This document shows positions 1 through 9,808 of a stretch of DNA of 64,000 nt, in pieces. Each line of letters starts with the position of its first letter. The first letter of the stretch is position 1. The stretch spans positions 2,976,001-3,040,000 of the forward strand of contig JAVHNS010000004.1 of the NCBI GenBank assembly GCA_036872755.1, read 5' to 3'. Origin of the DNA: Orbilia blumenaviensis (taxonomy: Eukaryota > Ascomycota > Orbiliomycetes > Orbiliales > Orbiliaceae). Position numbers and translations under genes: made by a program. The notes beneath the pieces are model-generated. The model had not been told where the DNA came from. It worked only from the letters and a program-made list of their open reading frames with translations, and searched no databases.

Positions 1-335
1 GTACTATCCATAACATATAACTACCTAGGTAGGCAGCTATAGATAGAGATTGAGATTTGAATGTTGAACATGCAGGCTATTATTATTAGCAACAAGTTCG
101 GCAGTCATTGCTCTAAGGCCACCATAAGCATTAAATAGATAAATAAATAAATAAAAAAATTAAAAAAAAAAAAAAAATTGTACTAACGCACACGCTTCAG
201 TGCAATGAACTATGGGGGGAATGCATGGATAAATTTGTCAATGGATCTGAGAGATATTTTCTCTTATAGAGGTATGATCAGCTTTACTGACGCTCACTTT
301 GTCACTATATGAGCACGCTCATCAGAAATTCTTTC
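1..335. other. Intergenic, no gene seen
   Basis: AT-rich sequence with an A/T homopolymer tract near 140-177 and a CCTAGG-centred palindrome near 21-33. No open frame resembling a gene was found. Confidence 0.5.
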
Positions 336-455
336 ATCTGCGTTCATAGCTGGCGGAATAGTTAGGTATCCCGTCCGCTCTGCCTTATACAAGCCTCCAA
401 GCGGCCGCTTAGTAGTACAGTCGGTGACGATGTGCGAATCGCGGCTAACGCAGGT
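336..455 (+). rRNA. 5S ribosomal RNA gene (divergent, structurally intact)
   Basis: This 120-nt segment carries the hallmarks of fungal 5S rRNA: a CATA after the first helix, ATCCCGTCCGCTC in loop C, AAGC, TTAGTAG, GGTGACGA and GCGAATC, in the right order and spacing. Helix I (336-344 with 447-455) pairs over all nine positions with one G-U, although its sequence differs from the ACATACGAC-type end I remember for other fungi. Helix III (GGTA with TGCC), helix IV (ACA with TGT) and helix V (GCCGC with GCGGC) also pair. Helix II pairs with a bulged A and one C-U mismatch. It lies alone, as expected for the dispersed 5S genes of filamentous ascomycetes, and is followed by a run of eight Ts. The changes look compensatory, so I read it as a real variant gene and not a pseudogene. 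No expression evidence is available. Confidence 0.85.
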
Positions 456-465
456 TCAAATTCTC

Positions 466-473
466 TTTTTTTT
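466..473 (+). terminator. RNA polymerase III T-run terminator of the 5S gene
   Basis: Eight consecutive Ts begin 11 nt after the predicted 3' end of the 5S rRNA, the usual Pol III stop signal. Confidence 0.7.
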
Positions 474-1029
474 GAAGCTTTTTTGGGCCTGCAGCTTTTT
501 ATCCTTGTATCGGAGCTCGTTGTACTATTGCCTTTTTTTCAGCCTATTTGGGAAGACTAGCCGGGCTGCTATGCCGATTGGGGTAACGCTTCCAAGCTGT
601 TTACATGGGCAGGGGATAGTAGGCTTTGTTTACATAAGTATACGTATTCAGGGTAGTTAGTAAACAATCAGAGGACCATTCCTGCGCACCGAGACTATAT
701 GTATATCCAGTCGAATACGAGGTAGCCGATTGTTTTCTATAGGATTGATTGTCACAGATATCTATAACAGTAAAAATACCTTGCTACCAAAGCACCGTTT
801 ACTACGAGACTAGATAAAAGGGTAATCCGAAAAACCCAAGGTCGAACCTTAGATGATATATTATCTCTCAAAGTAAACCGCAAGGAGGTATAGTACAGAT
901 TGGGTAACAAGCAGAGACAATTAAAAGCGTGATAGCAAGAACTTTTTCTTGAGTTTATAGGTGGGAACTGATAGGAAAATCATAAATAATGGTATGAAGC
1001 ACAAAAATAATCGGGGTCGTTAAAAGAGC
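474..1029. other. Intergenic, no gene seen
   Basis: Between the 5S gene and the 3' end of the FKBP gene. No coding signal was recognised; part is probably 3' UTR of the minus-strand FKBP gene. Confidence 0.5.
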
Positions 1030-2833
1030 TTATTTGATCTCAAGGAGTTTGACTGTCAAAGTTTGTTAGCTATCTGCCTGTCTATATTTAATCGTGCGAG
1101 AGAATGGTGGATGCATTCAACTTACCTTCGAAGACTAAAGTGCTGTTCTTTGGGATACCGGGTAGGGCCTTGTTTCCGTATGCGAGGTTTGCTGGAATAA
1201 CGAGCTTCCTCTCACCGCCAACCTTCATGCCAGCGACACCAATATCCCATCCCTTGATAACATCACCCTTTCCGAGGTTGAATGTGAATGGCTTGCCCTT
1301 CTTGTTGCTGTCAAAGACCTTTCCGTCGGTGAGCTTGCCAATATATCTCATAGAAACCTTCTGACCCTTCTTCGCCTCTGGTCCACTACCGACTTTATGA
1401 TCTTCGATCTTAACGCCATCGACGGTACGGGACTTGGAGGATTGGGCGGTTGGCTTCTCGTCCTTGGCCTTCTTCTCGGCTGGGGTGGCTGGCGACTTAT
1501 TTCCATTTGGTGTGGGGCCCTGCTCGAGTTGGGAGGCGAATTGAACCTTCTTCTTCTCAGTTGGGGTTGAGACGGCGACTGGTTCGCCACTGTTAGCCTT
1601 TAGCTTCTTTTGTTGCTTCTTGGAGAGGCTGCTTTGTGGAGTTTCAGTAGCTGTGATGGTGGCTGTGGCGGTGGAGACGGTAGCACCGCTTGGAAGGGTC
1701 TCGCTGCTGGCGACAACGTCAATATCCATTTCGTCTGCAGATCGTTTCTTTGCAGAGAGGGCTTTAGCGGCAGTCTCGGCAGCCTTGGCCTTAAGCTGAG
1801 CAGCCTTTGCGGCGGCCTTCTTCTCCTTGTTGGAGAGAGCCTCCTCGGGCTTCTTGGCTTTGACTAATTTTGGAGCTTCCTCCTCTTCATCGTCAAGTTC
1901 GGTAATGCGTGGGTCTTCAACGTCGTCCAGATCGTCCGATTCCTCGTCAGAGTCAGCATCAACCCCGTCATATTCACCGCTCTTGAGTCTGCGGAGAAGT
2001 TCCTTTAGTTCCTCCTCATCTTCCATGTCGAAGTCCTCACCCTCCTCCTCGTCCTCCTCATCAGAGTACATATCTTCTTCTTCGTCAGATTCTTCTCCGC
2101 CATAGGACGGGGGCAGCTGGCGGGGCTCTGTGACGTAGTTTCCAGTGAGGTAGACAGTGTAGGAACCCGTGACCTTGAAAAATACTGGTTCGCCGTCCCC
2201 GACAGTGAGTTGGAGGGGTTGTTGGTAGGTCTACACACCAGTTAGTGAGGGGTTCTTGGAGAGAGCCATCGGTGGGGGTAGGTATTTAAAAGTACCTTGG
2301 TGGAGTCCAATGTGCAAACAACGACTTCCTCGTAGTCATCTTCTTCGTCATCGGAGCCTTCAAGGAGGAGATCATCCTCATCCTCATCGTCATCTTCCTG
2401 CGACGCCTTCTTGCTGGCTTTCTTATCGTCTTTCTTCTTATCATCCTTCTTTTCAGCGGCCTTGCCCTTGCCCTTGCCCTTTGGCTTCTCTTCCTCCTCC
2501 TCAGACTCTTCCTCCGAGTTGTCCTCTCCAGATGCGAGGTCGGAATCGATAGATTCGTCGTCATCGAAGTCATCGACGTCCGGTTCGTCCATACCCTGGT
2601 GGAGAAGCTTGAGAGTGGACAGTTTTGGACCATCTCCCTTCACCTCTTCAGTAGGGTCAATCGCAGCCATGGTAATAGATACCTATTCAATATTCATGTT
2701 AAATAGTCCTTTAGGTGCATTCGAAGGAGTTAGGACGCCTTACATTAAGTGGGATACCAAGCTCCTCAAGAGCGACGATTTCGCCTGTTGCGGGGACTGT
2801 AAGGCTCCAGAGTCTAATTGGAGTCGCAGACAT
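1030..2833 (-). CDS. FPR4: FKBP-type peptidyl-prolyl isomerase, nuclear/nucleolar (Fpr3/Fpr4 family)
   Basis: Four exons on the minus strand: 2833-2744, 2682-2296, 2230-1126 and 1052-1030, giving 534 residues. Introns of 61, 65 and 73 nt have GT/AG ends. The first exon supplies the conserved N-terminus ([18 protein letters not shown]). Residues 1-190 form the nucleoplasmin-like N-terminal region, followed by long Asp/Glu blocks alternating with Lys/Ala-rich stretches. Residues ~430-534 are the FKBP domain ([44 protein letters not shown]). The last 23-nt exon restores the normal FKBP ending VKLLEIK; without it the frame runs into an intron. Family knowledge: these proteins bind histones, catalyse proline isomerisation on histone tails, act in the nucleus/nucleolus and bind FK506/rapamycin. 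It is head-to-head with REV1, 723 bp away. Confidence 0.93.
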
Positions 2834-3556
2834 TGTGACTAGTAAAGATCGTAAACCTGTCTAATGTACAAAACGAAAAATAAACGTGTATGAAAAGGTA
2901 AATTAGTACAAAGGGGAAGGATATTGGTGAGAAGAAGTGGTGGAGAGATAAAGATGAAAGATGGAGATGAGGTGAACGTTGCAGTTTCTCAGAAGAAGGA
3001 ATTAAAAAAAAAAAATCTTCCGACACAACTTTTTTTTTTTTTTTTTTTCCTGCCATGATGTTTTACCCCAAAAAGACTTTTTGGGCAAGACAACCATCAA
3101 AACCCAGGACGCTCGACCCGGCAACCAAACAGGGCCCTTCAGCCCCCGCGGAAGTCCTTGCAGAGGACCTCCACGCTAGAGCGCAACGGGAACACTAAGC
3201 TCTGCAACGGCATCGGGGAACGTTGACGTCGAGGCCTGTCCAATTGAATCATCTCGATTGTCTGGGGCTCCATCGCGTGGATGACTAATACTGGACGCGG
3301 ATATCACGGGAGAACGGGCTGTTAGCGGTCGCGATAAAAAAGTTGCGCGTTCGCCTCATTCACGTTATCCCAGGGCCCATTACCTTGAAATTCGCATCAT
3401 GTTGCGAAGGAAGAGGAGGCACTTCTCTTCTTTTCATCTTTGCGTGTCCCGTCGTCGTCAATACGATACTCGGCCGTTCTGCATGCGCATGAGCATGGGA
3501 TAAATAGAAGAAGGTGCAAGGGGTCGACTCTTTCAAGGAACAAATTATACTTAAAC
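2834..3556. promoter_or_regulatory. Divergent intergenic region between FKBP and REV1
   Basis: Shared upstream region of two divergent genes. It contains an A-run near 3003-3014, a T-run at 3030-3048 and a GC-richer middle. No specific factor site was identified. Confidence 0.4.
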
Positions 3557-6500
3557 ATGGCAAACAGCTTCCACACCTCGGATAAGAACTCCAAGGATAC
3601 CGTCAAGCGATTCGAGTCGCATGAGTTCGTCGATGAGGATGGCGAAGAATACGGGGGCTCTTCGTTTGGCGGGTTCGGGGAATACTTTCGAGTATGCACA
3701 ATCGTAACTGTTGACAAAGACGGAAGATCGAGGGTTTGCTAACATTGGTATAATATTCTGTGTGTAGAACAAAAAAATAAAGCTTCAGAACAAAGATGCA
3801 TATATCAGAGAGGCCTACAAATCAGAAAACGCTCCGCAGTTGTTCAAGGGCATGGCGATGTATGTCAACGGTTACACGCAACCTTCTTTGAACGATTTAA
3901 ATATCATGGTTGTGCGTCATGGCGGTGTCTTCATCCAATACCTCGATGGCAAAACTCAGGTCACACATATCATAGCGACAGCATTGACACCAAAGAAAAA
4001 GGTGGAATTCGCTAAATACAAGATTGTGAAGCCCTCTTGGATTGTGGAGTCTATAGAAGCCGGGGTGCTGCTGCCATGGACAGATTACAGGGTGGTTGAA
4101 GGAGACCAAAGCCAGAGTCTACTTGGTTTTGGAGGATTCAAACCGAGTGCATATACACAGTCACAGGGCGATGGAAAGATACTCAGTCAGAAAAATCGAC
4201 CAAATTCCTCCTATCGAGACTTTACAGGAAAGACAAGGTCTGCGGCAACGAGGCTACTTTCTCGGTCTGGCGAAGATGGGACATCGTCAACCTCGCTGTC
4301 TTTTGGGTCGTTCGTGAAAGAAACCCAGCAAGACGCCCAATGGGTCTCACCTCCAAAACAGCCGTCTCCTTTGTTAGAGGACGAAGAGATGGGCGAGGAC
4401 CCTCCGGTTATGTCGGAGCCCTACCAACCTCAAATACCGTCATTCTCAGATGAGAAAACTCAGGAAGAGGAAGAGACACTTCAGGACTCACATCTCATTG
4501 TACCAAAGGGCCTATCAAGTGACAGTGGGCAGCCTCGGCTACCCTCAAGCGACCTGAGGAGTAGCCAGGATCCTTTCAAAGACGACGATGAGAGTATGCT
4601 TGCGCGGGGGCAAAGGACTCAAGCTGGAGGTACTGCTGGCCCACAGTCGCCGATTCTCTCCGAGGATAGTAATGAGAGCCCGATTGATCCGGATATTGAA
4701 TTGACAGACGCAGCGTACCCTCCGTCTCCGGTGCATAAAAAGCAGAAACTTACAGCACTCGAAAACAATACGAATCTTCTGTCAAATCCGAAGGTCCGGC
4801 AAAACACCGTGTTAAATCCTGACTTTCTCACGAAATATTACTCAGAATCCCGACTCCATCATCTCTCACAATGGAAAGCCGACTTGAAGTCATATTTTCA
4901 GTCCTTGACTTCTCAGACTGCCCGCCGACCCAAGCCTCCTTCCTCTGCGAACAGATATATACTTCATGTTGATTTTGATTGCTTCTTCGCCACAGTTTCT
5001 GCGAAGGCCCGACCTGATCTAGCCGGCAAGCCGATCGGTGTTGGCCATTCATCTGGGCCTTCTTCAGAAATTGCATCCTGCAATTATGTTGCCCGTGAAT
5101 CTGGGGTTAAAAATGGAATGTGGATGAAACAGGCTTCTGAACTATGCCCGGATCTTGTCATCCTACCCTACGATTTCCCCGCTTACGAGGTCGCTTCAAA
5201 GGCTTTCTACACGGTACTTATGAGTGTTGGCGCCGGGATTGTTCAAAGTGTCAGTATTGATGAAGCACTACTTGATATCACCAATGTGATTTCGAAACCG
5301 GGCACAACAATTGAAGAAGAGCATGCTGCGGTCTTCGAAATCTCGAAATCTATTCGTGACGGCGTCAGAGCTAAAACGGGATGCGAGGTTTCAGTTGGTG
5401 CAGGTGCTAACATTTTGCTTGCAAAATTGGCCCTCAGAAAGGCGAAACCAGCTGGGCAATACCATTTAAAGCCCGATGAATTCGTGGAATTCGTAACCCC
5501 GTTGAAAGTGAGGGATCTGCCGGGTGTAGGATATAACCTTTCGCAAAAGATCCAGGAAGACTTAAAGATTGAAACAGTTGGGGATCTAAGAGAGGTGGCG
5601 AAAGATAGACTGAAGCGTATCATGGGGCCGAAAACCGGTGAAAGGCTGTTCGAATATGCCAGAGGTATAGACAAGCAAGAGGTTGGGGACGTTACTGTTC
5701 GTAAGAGTGTAACGGTCGATGTGTACGTATTTGTCCTGCTCCGCTACTTATGGCATCCGCTGACAATGGGATAGGAATTGGGGTGTGCGCTTTGAAACAT
5801 CAGCGCAAGTCACAGAATTCATGTATAACCTTGCTGGTGAACTCAGTCGCCGCTTGTCCTCACAAAATCTTCGAGGAACTCATCTTAGCTTAAAACTAAT
5901 GAGGCGGGCCCCGAATGCCCCTTTGAACCCACCAAAGTACCTTGGTCATGGACAGTGTGATACCTTCAACAAGTCCGCTATGCTCGGAGTAGCTACCAAT
6001 GATAAAGAGATTATTGGGAAGGAAATGTGCAGCGCCTTGAAAACTTTTAGCTGTCCCCCAGAAGAGATCAGGGGGTTAGGAATTACGATGACGAAGCTTG
6101 CACCAGTGAACGTTTCGATAGCAGGGAGTTCCCAAAAGAAGCTGGATTTTAGTCGACAAATGGCTGTTGAGCCACCGACATCCTTTAATTCGAGCATGCT
6201 ACCACCTCCTATCCCGACAGTCGATAAAGGCAAGCGGCGAGCTAGCCCCGAGCCCACACAACCAGAGAACCAGACACCAATTAGGCTTTCTAAACCAAGT
6301 ATGCCGGCAATGCTGTCACAGTTTCTCGTGCCCTCGCAGATCGATGAGTCCGTGCTTGATTCACTACCCGAGGATATGAAAGATAAGATATTGGCAGAGC
6401 AACAAAAGAAACAAGCTCAAAAAGAACCAATGGCTCCACCAGCCCTCAGACCCAAACCAGCCGCTCGGAAGGGGATTGCCTTCACGCAACTCCCAGCACA

Positions 6501-7332
6501 GTCCCAGCTCGATCCCAGCGTTCTAGACGAGTTACCAGAAGATATCAGAGCAGAGATTTTAGCGGAATATGGTAGGGCTGGAGCGAGTGGTAGCAATAAT
6601 GGTACTGGGACGGGTGGGGCCGCGGGTGGGTCGAAACCGGCCGGCAGTGGGCCGAAGCCTCAAACGCCAAATAAAAGTCGAATTTCGACGGCCGCAGCCG
6701 GTCCGTCAAATATAAAGAAACAAACGCCCAAAAAGAAGACACCGGCTGCCACGAATACACTAGGTTTCAGCCGCCCTGTAGCCTCGGCGAGCAAAGCCGA
6801 ACCACCCAATAGCACACCTCCCGAGGCTCTTGGTATCGACCCTGAGTTCCTTGCCGAGCTTCCGCCAGATATCCGCGAGGAAGTCATAGCGCAGGCAAGG
6901 GCAGATAAGAAACGGGCAGAAGCAAGAGCTGCTTCATTAGCCGTTGCGAAGAAGAACCTATCGCGCCAACCGGTGCCGGTACCGCGACCGGGTAGCAATC
7001 AGCGAAAGGTTGTCACTGTCCCAGTGAGGAAACGATCTATATTACAAGGTGCAAGTACGTTGAACGACATAAGGAATCTGATCACGAACTGGTATAATTC
7101 CGCAAGAATCGAGGGACCTCATGTGGAAGACGTTGAGGACGTGGTGGGGTGGTTGAGGACCGTGGTTACTGACGAAAGGGACGTTGAGAAGGCAGTGAAT
7201 GTGGTCAAGTGGTTAGAATGGGTAGTCGTGGAGGGAGGAGGGCACCGGGAATGGAGCGTTGCACTAGAGATGTGCAGATTGGGAGTCAGGGAAGAGGCAG
7301 AGAAAAGAGGCCTCGTGGGTATAGACGTGTAA
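3557..7332 (+). CDS. REV1: DNA repair protein Rev1 (Y-family dCMP transferase, translesion synthesis)
   Basis: Three exons, 3557-3691, 3768-5722 and 5775-7332, give 1215 residues; introns are 76 and 52 nt. The start is the ATG at 3557, where the Rev1-typical N-terminus (FGGFGEYFR joined to NKKIKLQN) begins. A BRCT domain covers residues ~66-152. The Y-family polymerase core follows, with HVDFDCFF near 442-449 (metal-binding aspartates), SIDEALLD near 539 and a helix-hairpin-helix DLPGVGYNLSQKI near 622. Three ubiquitin-binding-motif-like segments, each an acidic helix around a Leu-Pro, lie near residues 884 (LDSLPEDMKDKIL), 941 (LDELPEDIRAEIL) and 1050 (LAELPPDIREEVI). The C-terminal ~90 residues match the Rev1 C-terminal domain that recruits other TLS polymerases. 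It inserts dCMP opposite abasic and damaged bases and scaffolds polymerase zeta. Confidence 0.95.
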
Positions 7333-7722
7333 GTCGTTTTACATGGAATTGGCATTCATATGGTGTTTTTTTTTAAGTACTCTCTTAATATTGGCTGGTT
7401 CTGAAAGGAGTTCATAACATGATCAAGTGTTTACGGTACATACAGAGGCTTCGGCCCCAGACTGGGAGGCTTTAGTGTAAATAGGTAGTACAAAACTAAT
7501 CAGAAAAAGCGAACGCATCTACGATTATCAATGTCCTTTATAAGCCATGGCCAGTGATCGTACTTGGAATCTATTGCTCAGCTAACGAATATAGGATCCA
7601 ACCCTGATCTATGGTCCTGGATAGCCCGCACGGTCTATCATACACAATGTATTCAATATTACTCAGAAGGCCCGGGAAAATGATATTCTTCCCTCAATGG
7701 CCAAATTTAACCCGCCAGTTAT
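7333..7722. other. Convergent 3' intergenic region
   Basis: Lies between the 3' ends of REV1 (+) and the acylphosphatase gene (-). Probably overlapping 3' UTRs; nothing else seen. Confidence 0.5.
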
Positions 7723-8098
7723 TCAGTGGCGCGTTCTCGCAATGGAGAAGCTATCCGCACTCATAGCCTTCATATAGCCCTGCCCTTCGCCCTCCTTCCT
7801 GACGTCAATCTCGTTCCATTCCACTTTCTGTACGGAAGACAGATCGCTTCCTTCCTCGAGCTTCTGTCGGAACTTCTCTAGATTGTCTAGCAAACCCTCC
7901 GCTTCACCGCCTACGGTGCTATCCGGCAGATTTTGAACGAATCCAGAGATAGAAAGGGAGTTGGCGGATTGTCGGGTAAACTTGCGGAAGAAGACACCTT
8001 GGACTTGGCCGTGGACTGTGAAGGCGTACTGGAGCAGTAATTAGCTTCAATTGGTAGGAATTATACAACTAGAAAAAGCATACTCGTTTTACGGACAT
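7723..8098 (-). CDS. Acylphosphatase
   Basis: Two exons, 8098-8084 (only MSVKR) and 8028-7723, joined across a 55-nt intron with a GTATGC donor and CAG acceptor, give 106 residues, close to the ~100 usual for the family. The substrate loop VHGQVQGVFFRKF contains the catalytic arginine, and GFVQN carries the partner asparagine. The rest matches the compact alpha/beta fold. The enzyme hydrolyses carboxyl-phosphate bonds such as acetyl phosphate and 1,3-bisphosphoglycerate in the cytosol. The tiny first exon makes this gene easy to miss. It is divergent from the nitronate monooxygenase-like gene. Confidence 0.93.
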
Positions 8099-8746
8099 CG
8101 TGAAGCGAGGTTATCCAAGCTATCTGGAGGTCAATTGGCGCAATTGGCTTTGGGATCTATAGTTTTGAGAGTATATGACATGCATATGCATGGCGTGACA
8201 TCACCGATAGCTTTCATTATCAGATAATGAAGAACAAACAACGCAAATTCTATCCTCAAAATACCACAGACGTCTGTGCTCAGTCCCATAACCAGACTTT
8301 ACTGCTTTTCGGCTTCGGCTACTACCCGCTCGCTCGTCTACAACCGTGGAAAAGGCGCTCAGTTTTTCGAGTCATTACACTGGGGTAAGTGGAGAACTCC
8401 GATAACCTTACCGCGGAAATATGTATCTCCGCTCAGAAACTGCTTGTTTTTATTACTGTAACTTTGGTCAGATCTTGAGATCTAGATCCCATCGATTGCG
8501 CCTTTCACATTGTTGGAGCTTTGCCGAGTGAGCCGGGAGGATTAGAAAGACAGTGTATTCTGACTAATTATGGATGCTGAAAGCATAGGTCCTCCATCGA
8601 AGATATTAAGTATTTAAAGAAGTTCGAATAAGCCTTCAGGCCGTTTTGGAATTCAGTAATTCGATTAGCTGATAAGAATAATACCTTTTTTTTTTTTCAA
8701 AATATATATTTTCCAATTGTCATAAATTACGCCACTTTGACGCAAA
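8099..8746. promoter_or_regulatory. Divergent intergenic region, acylphosphatase / nitronate monooxygenase
   Basis: The 648 bp between two divergent start codons must hold both promoters. A T-run lies at ~8687-8698, about 50 bp before the downstream start. No specific site was identified. Confidence 0.4.
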
Positions 8747-9808
8747 ATGGGGTCAATCACCGCCTCATATCCATGGACCACAGCGCCGCTCATCGCTGGG
8801 GCACCGATGCGCTTGATCTCAGGACCATCTCTTGCACATGCAATTTCAGCAGCCGGAGGGCTTGGCTTTTTAGCTGCAGGTACAGATGTTAGCACGCTCG
8901 CTGAAAACCTTGCAGTTTTCAAAACTCTCCTTTCCGCCGGTCCGATCCCTGGAACACCACCAGATGTGCTCCCGATAGGCGTGGGGTTTATCGTCTGGGG
9001 CGCCGATCTCCAGATCGCTATTAAATCGCTTTCGGAACTATCAGAGCCACCAGCTGCGGCATGGTTATTCGCACCATCTTCGTCCGAGCAACTAGGAGAG
9101 TGGGCGAAGGGGATCCGCGACGCCACGAGGAATAAAACCAAGATATGGGTGCAAGTTTCCTGCGTCGCTGATGCAATCGAGGCCTTTAAAGTTTGTCAAC
9201 CGGAAGTCTTTGTCGTCCAGGGTGCTGATGCGGGCGGTCACGGACGGTATGCATCTGCAGGGTTGATCAGTCTCCTCCCTGAGCTTATCGACGCCGTTCG
9301 TCTATATTCCGCAGAAATTGGTGGTGGAGGAGTTGGGAATGCGTCACCGAAATTCATAGCTGCGGGTGGTATCGCGGATGAAAGGGGCGTGAACGCAGTC
9401 CTGGCACTAGGGGCCGATGGTGCGGCTTTGGGAACTAGATTCCTGGCAGCGGAAGAAGCAGTGATAATGAAAGGTTATCAGAACGCGGTGTTGAAGGCGG
9501 TGGACGGAGGGGTTAGCACGACTCGAACGGATGTCTACGATAAACTTCGAGGAACAACTGGATGGCCGGAAGGATATGGTGGTCGAGGAGTCATCAATCG
9601 GAGCTACGTAGATTCGACGCAAGGGGTATCGTTCGAGGAGAATGTGAAGCTATACAAACAGGCAGAGGGTGCGGGGGATAAGGGATGGGAGGATGGGAAT
9701 GCGAGAATGACGACGTATGCGGGCTCGGGAGTTGGGCTTGTGAAGCGAGTGGCGAAGGCTGGTGATATCGTGAAGGAGCTCAGGGGAGAGAAGAAGTCAT
9801 CGTCGTGA
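8747..9808 (+). CDS. Nitronate monooxygenase / 2-nitropropane dioxygenase-like flavoprotein
   Basis: An intronless frame of 353 residues forms an FMN-binding TIM barrel. The N-terminus APLIAGAPMRLISGPSLA matches the family's start. GADAGGHGR near residues 158-166 holds the catalytic histidine, AAGGIAD and LGADGAALGTRFLA bind the flavin phosphate. No signal peptide is seen, so it is probably cytosolic or peroxisomal; the C-terminal SSS is not a classical PTS1. Family enzymes oxidise alkyl nitronates such as propionate-3-nitronate to aldehydes and nitrite, detoxifying nitro compounds. The precise substrate cannot be read from the sequence. Confidence 0.88.
   Translation: MGSITASYPWTTAPLIAGAPMRLISGPSLAHAISAAGGLGFLAAGTDVSTLAENLAVFKTLLSAGPIPGTPPDVLPIGVGFIVWGADLQIAIKSLSELSEPPAAAWLFAPSSSEQLGEWAKGIRDATRNKTKIWVQVSCVADAIEAFKVCQPEVFVVQGADAGGHGRYASAGLISLLPELIDAVRLYSAEIGGGGVGNASPKFIAAGGIADERGVNAVLALGADGAALGTRFLAAEEAVIMKGYQNAVLKAVDGGVSTTRTDVYDKLRGTTGWPEGYGGRGVINRSYVDSTQGVSFEENVKLYKQAEGAGDKGWEDGNARMTTYAGSGVGLVKRVAKAGDIVKELRGEKKSSS

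Noticed and set aside
420..470. tRNA-like box B (GGTTCAAATTC) with a T-run
   Set aside because: No acceptor or T-stem pairing. The segment is explained fully as the 3' end of the 5S rRNA gene.
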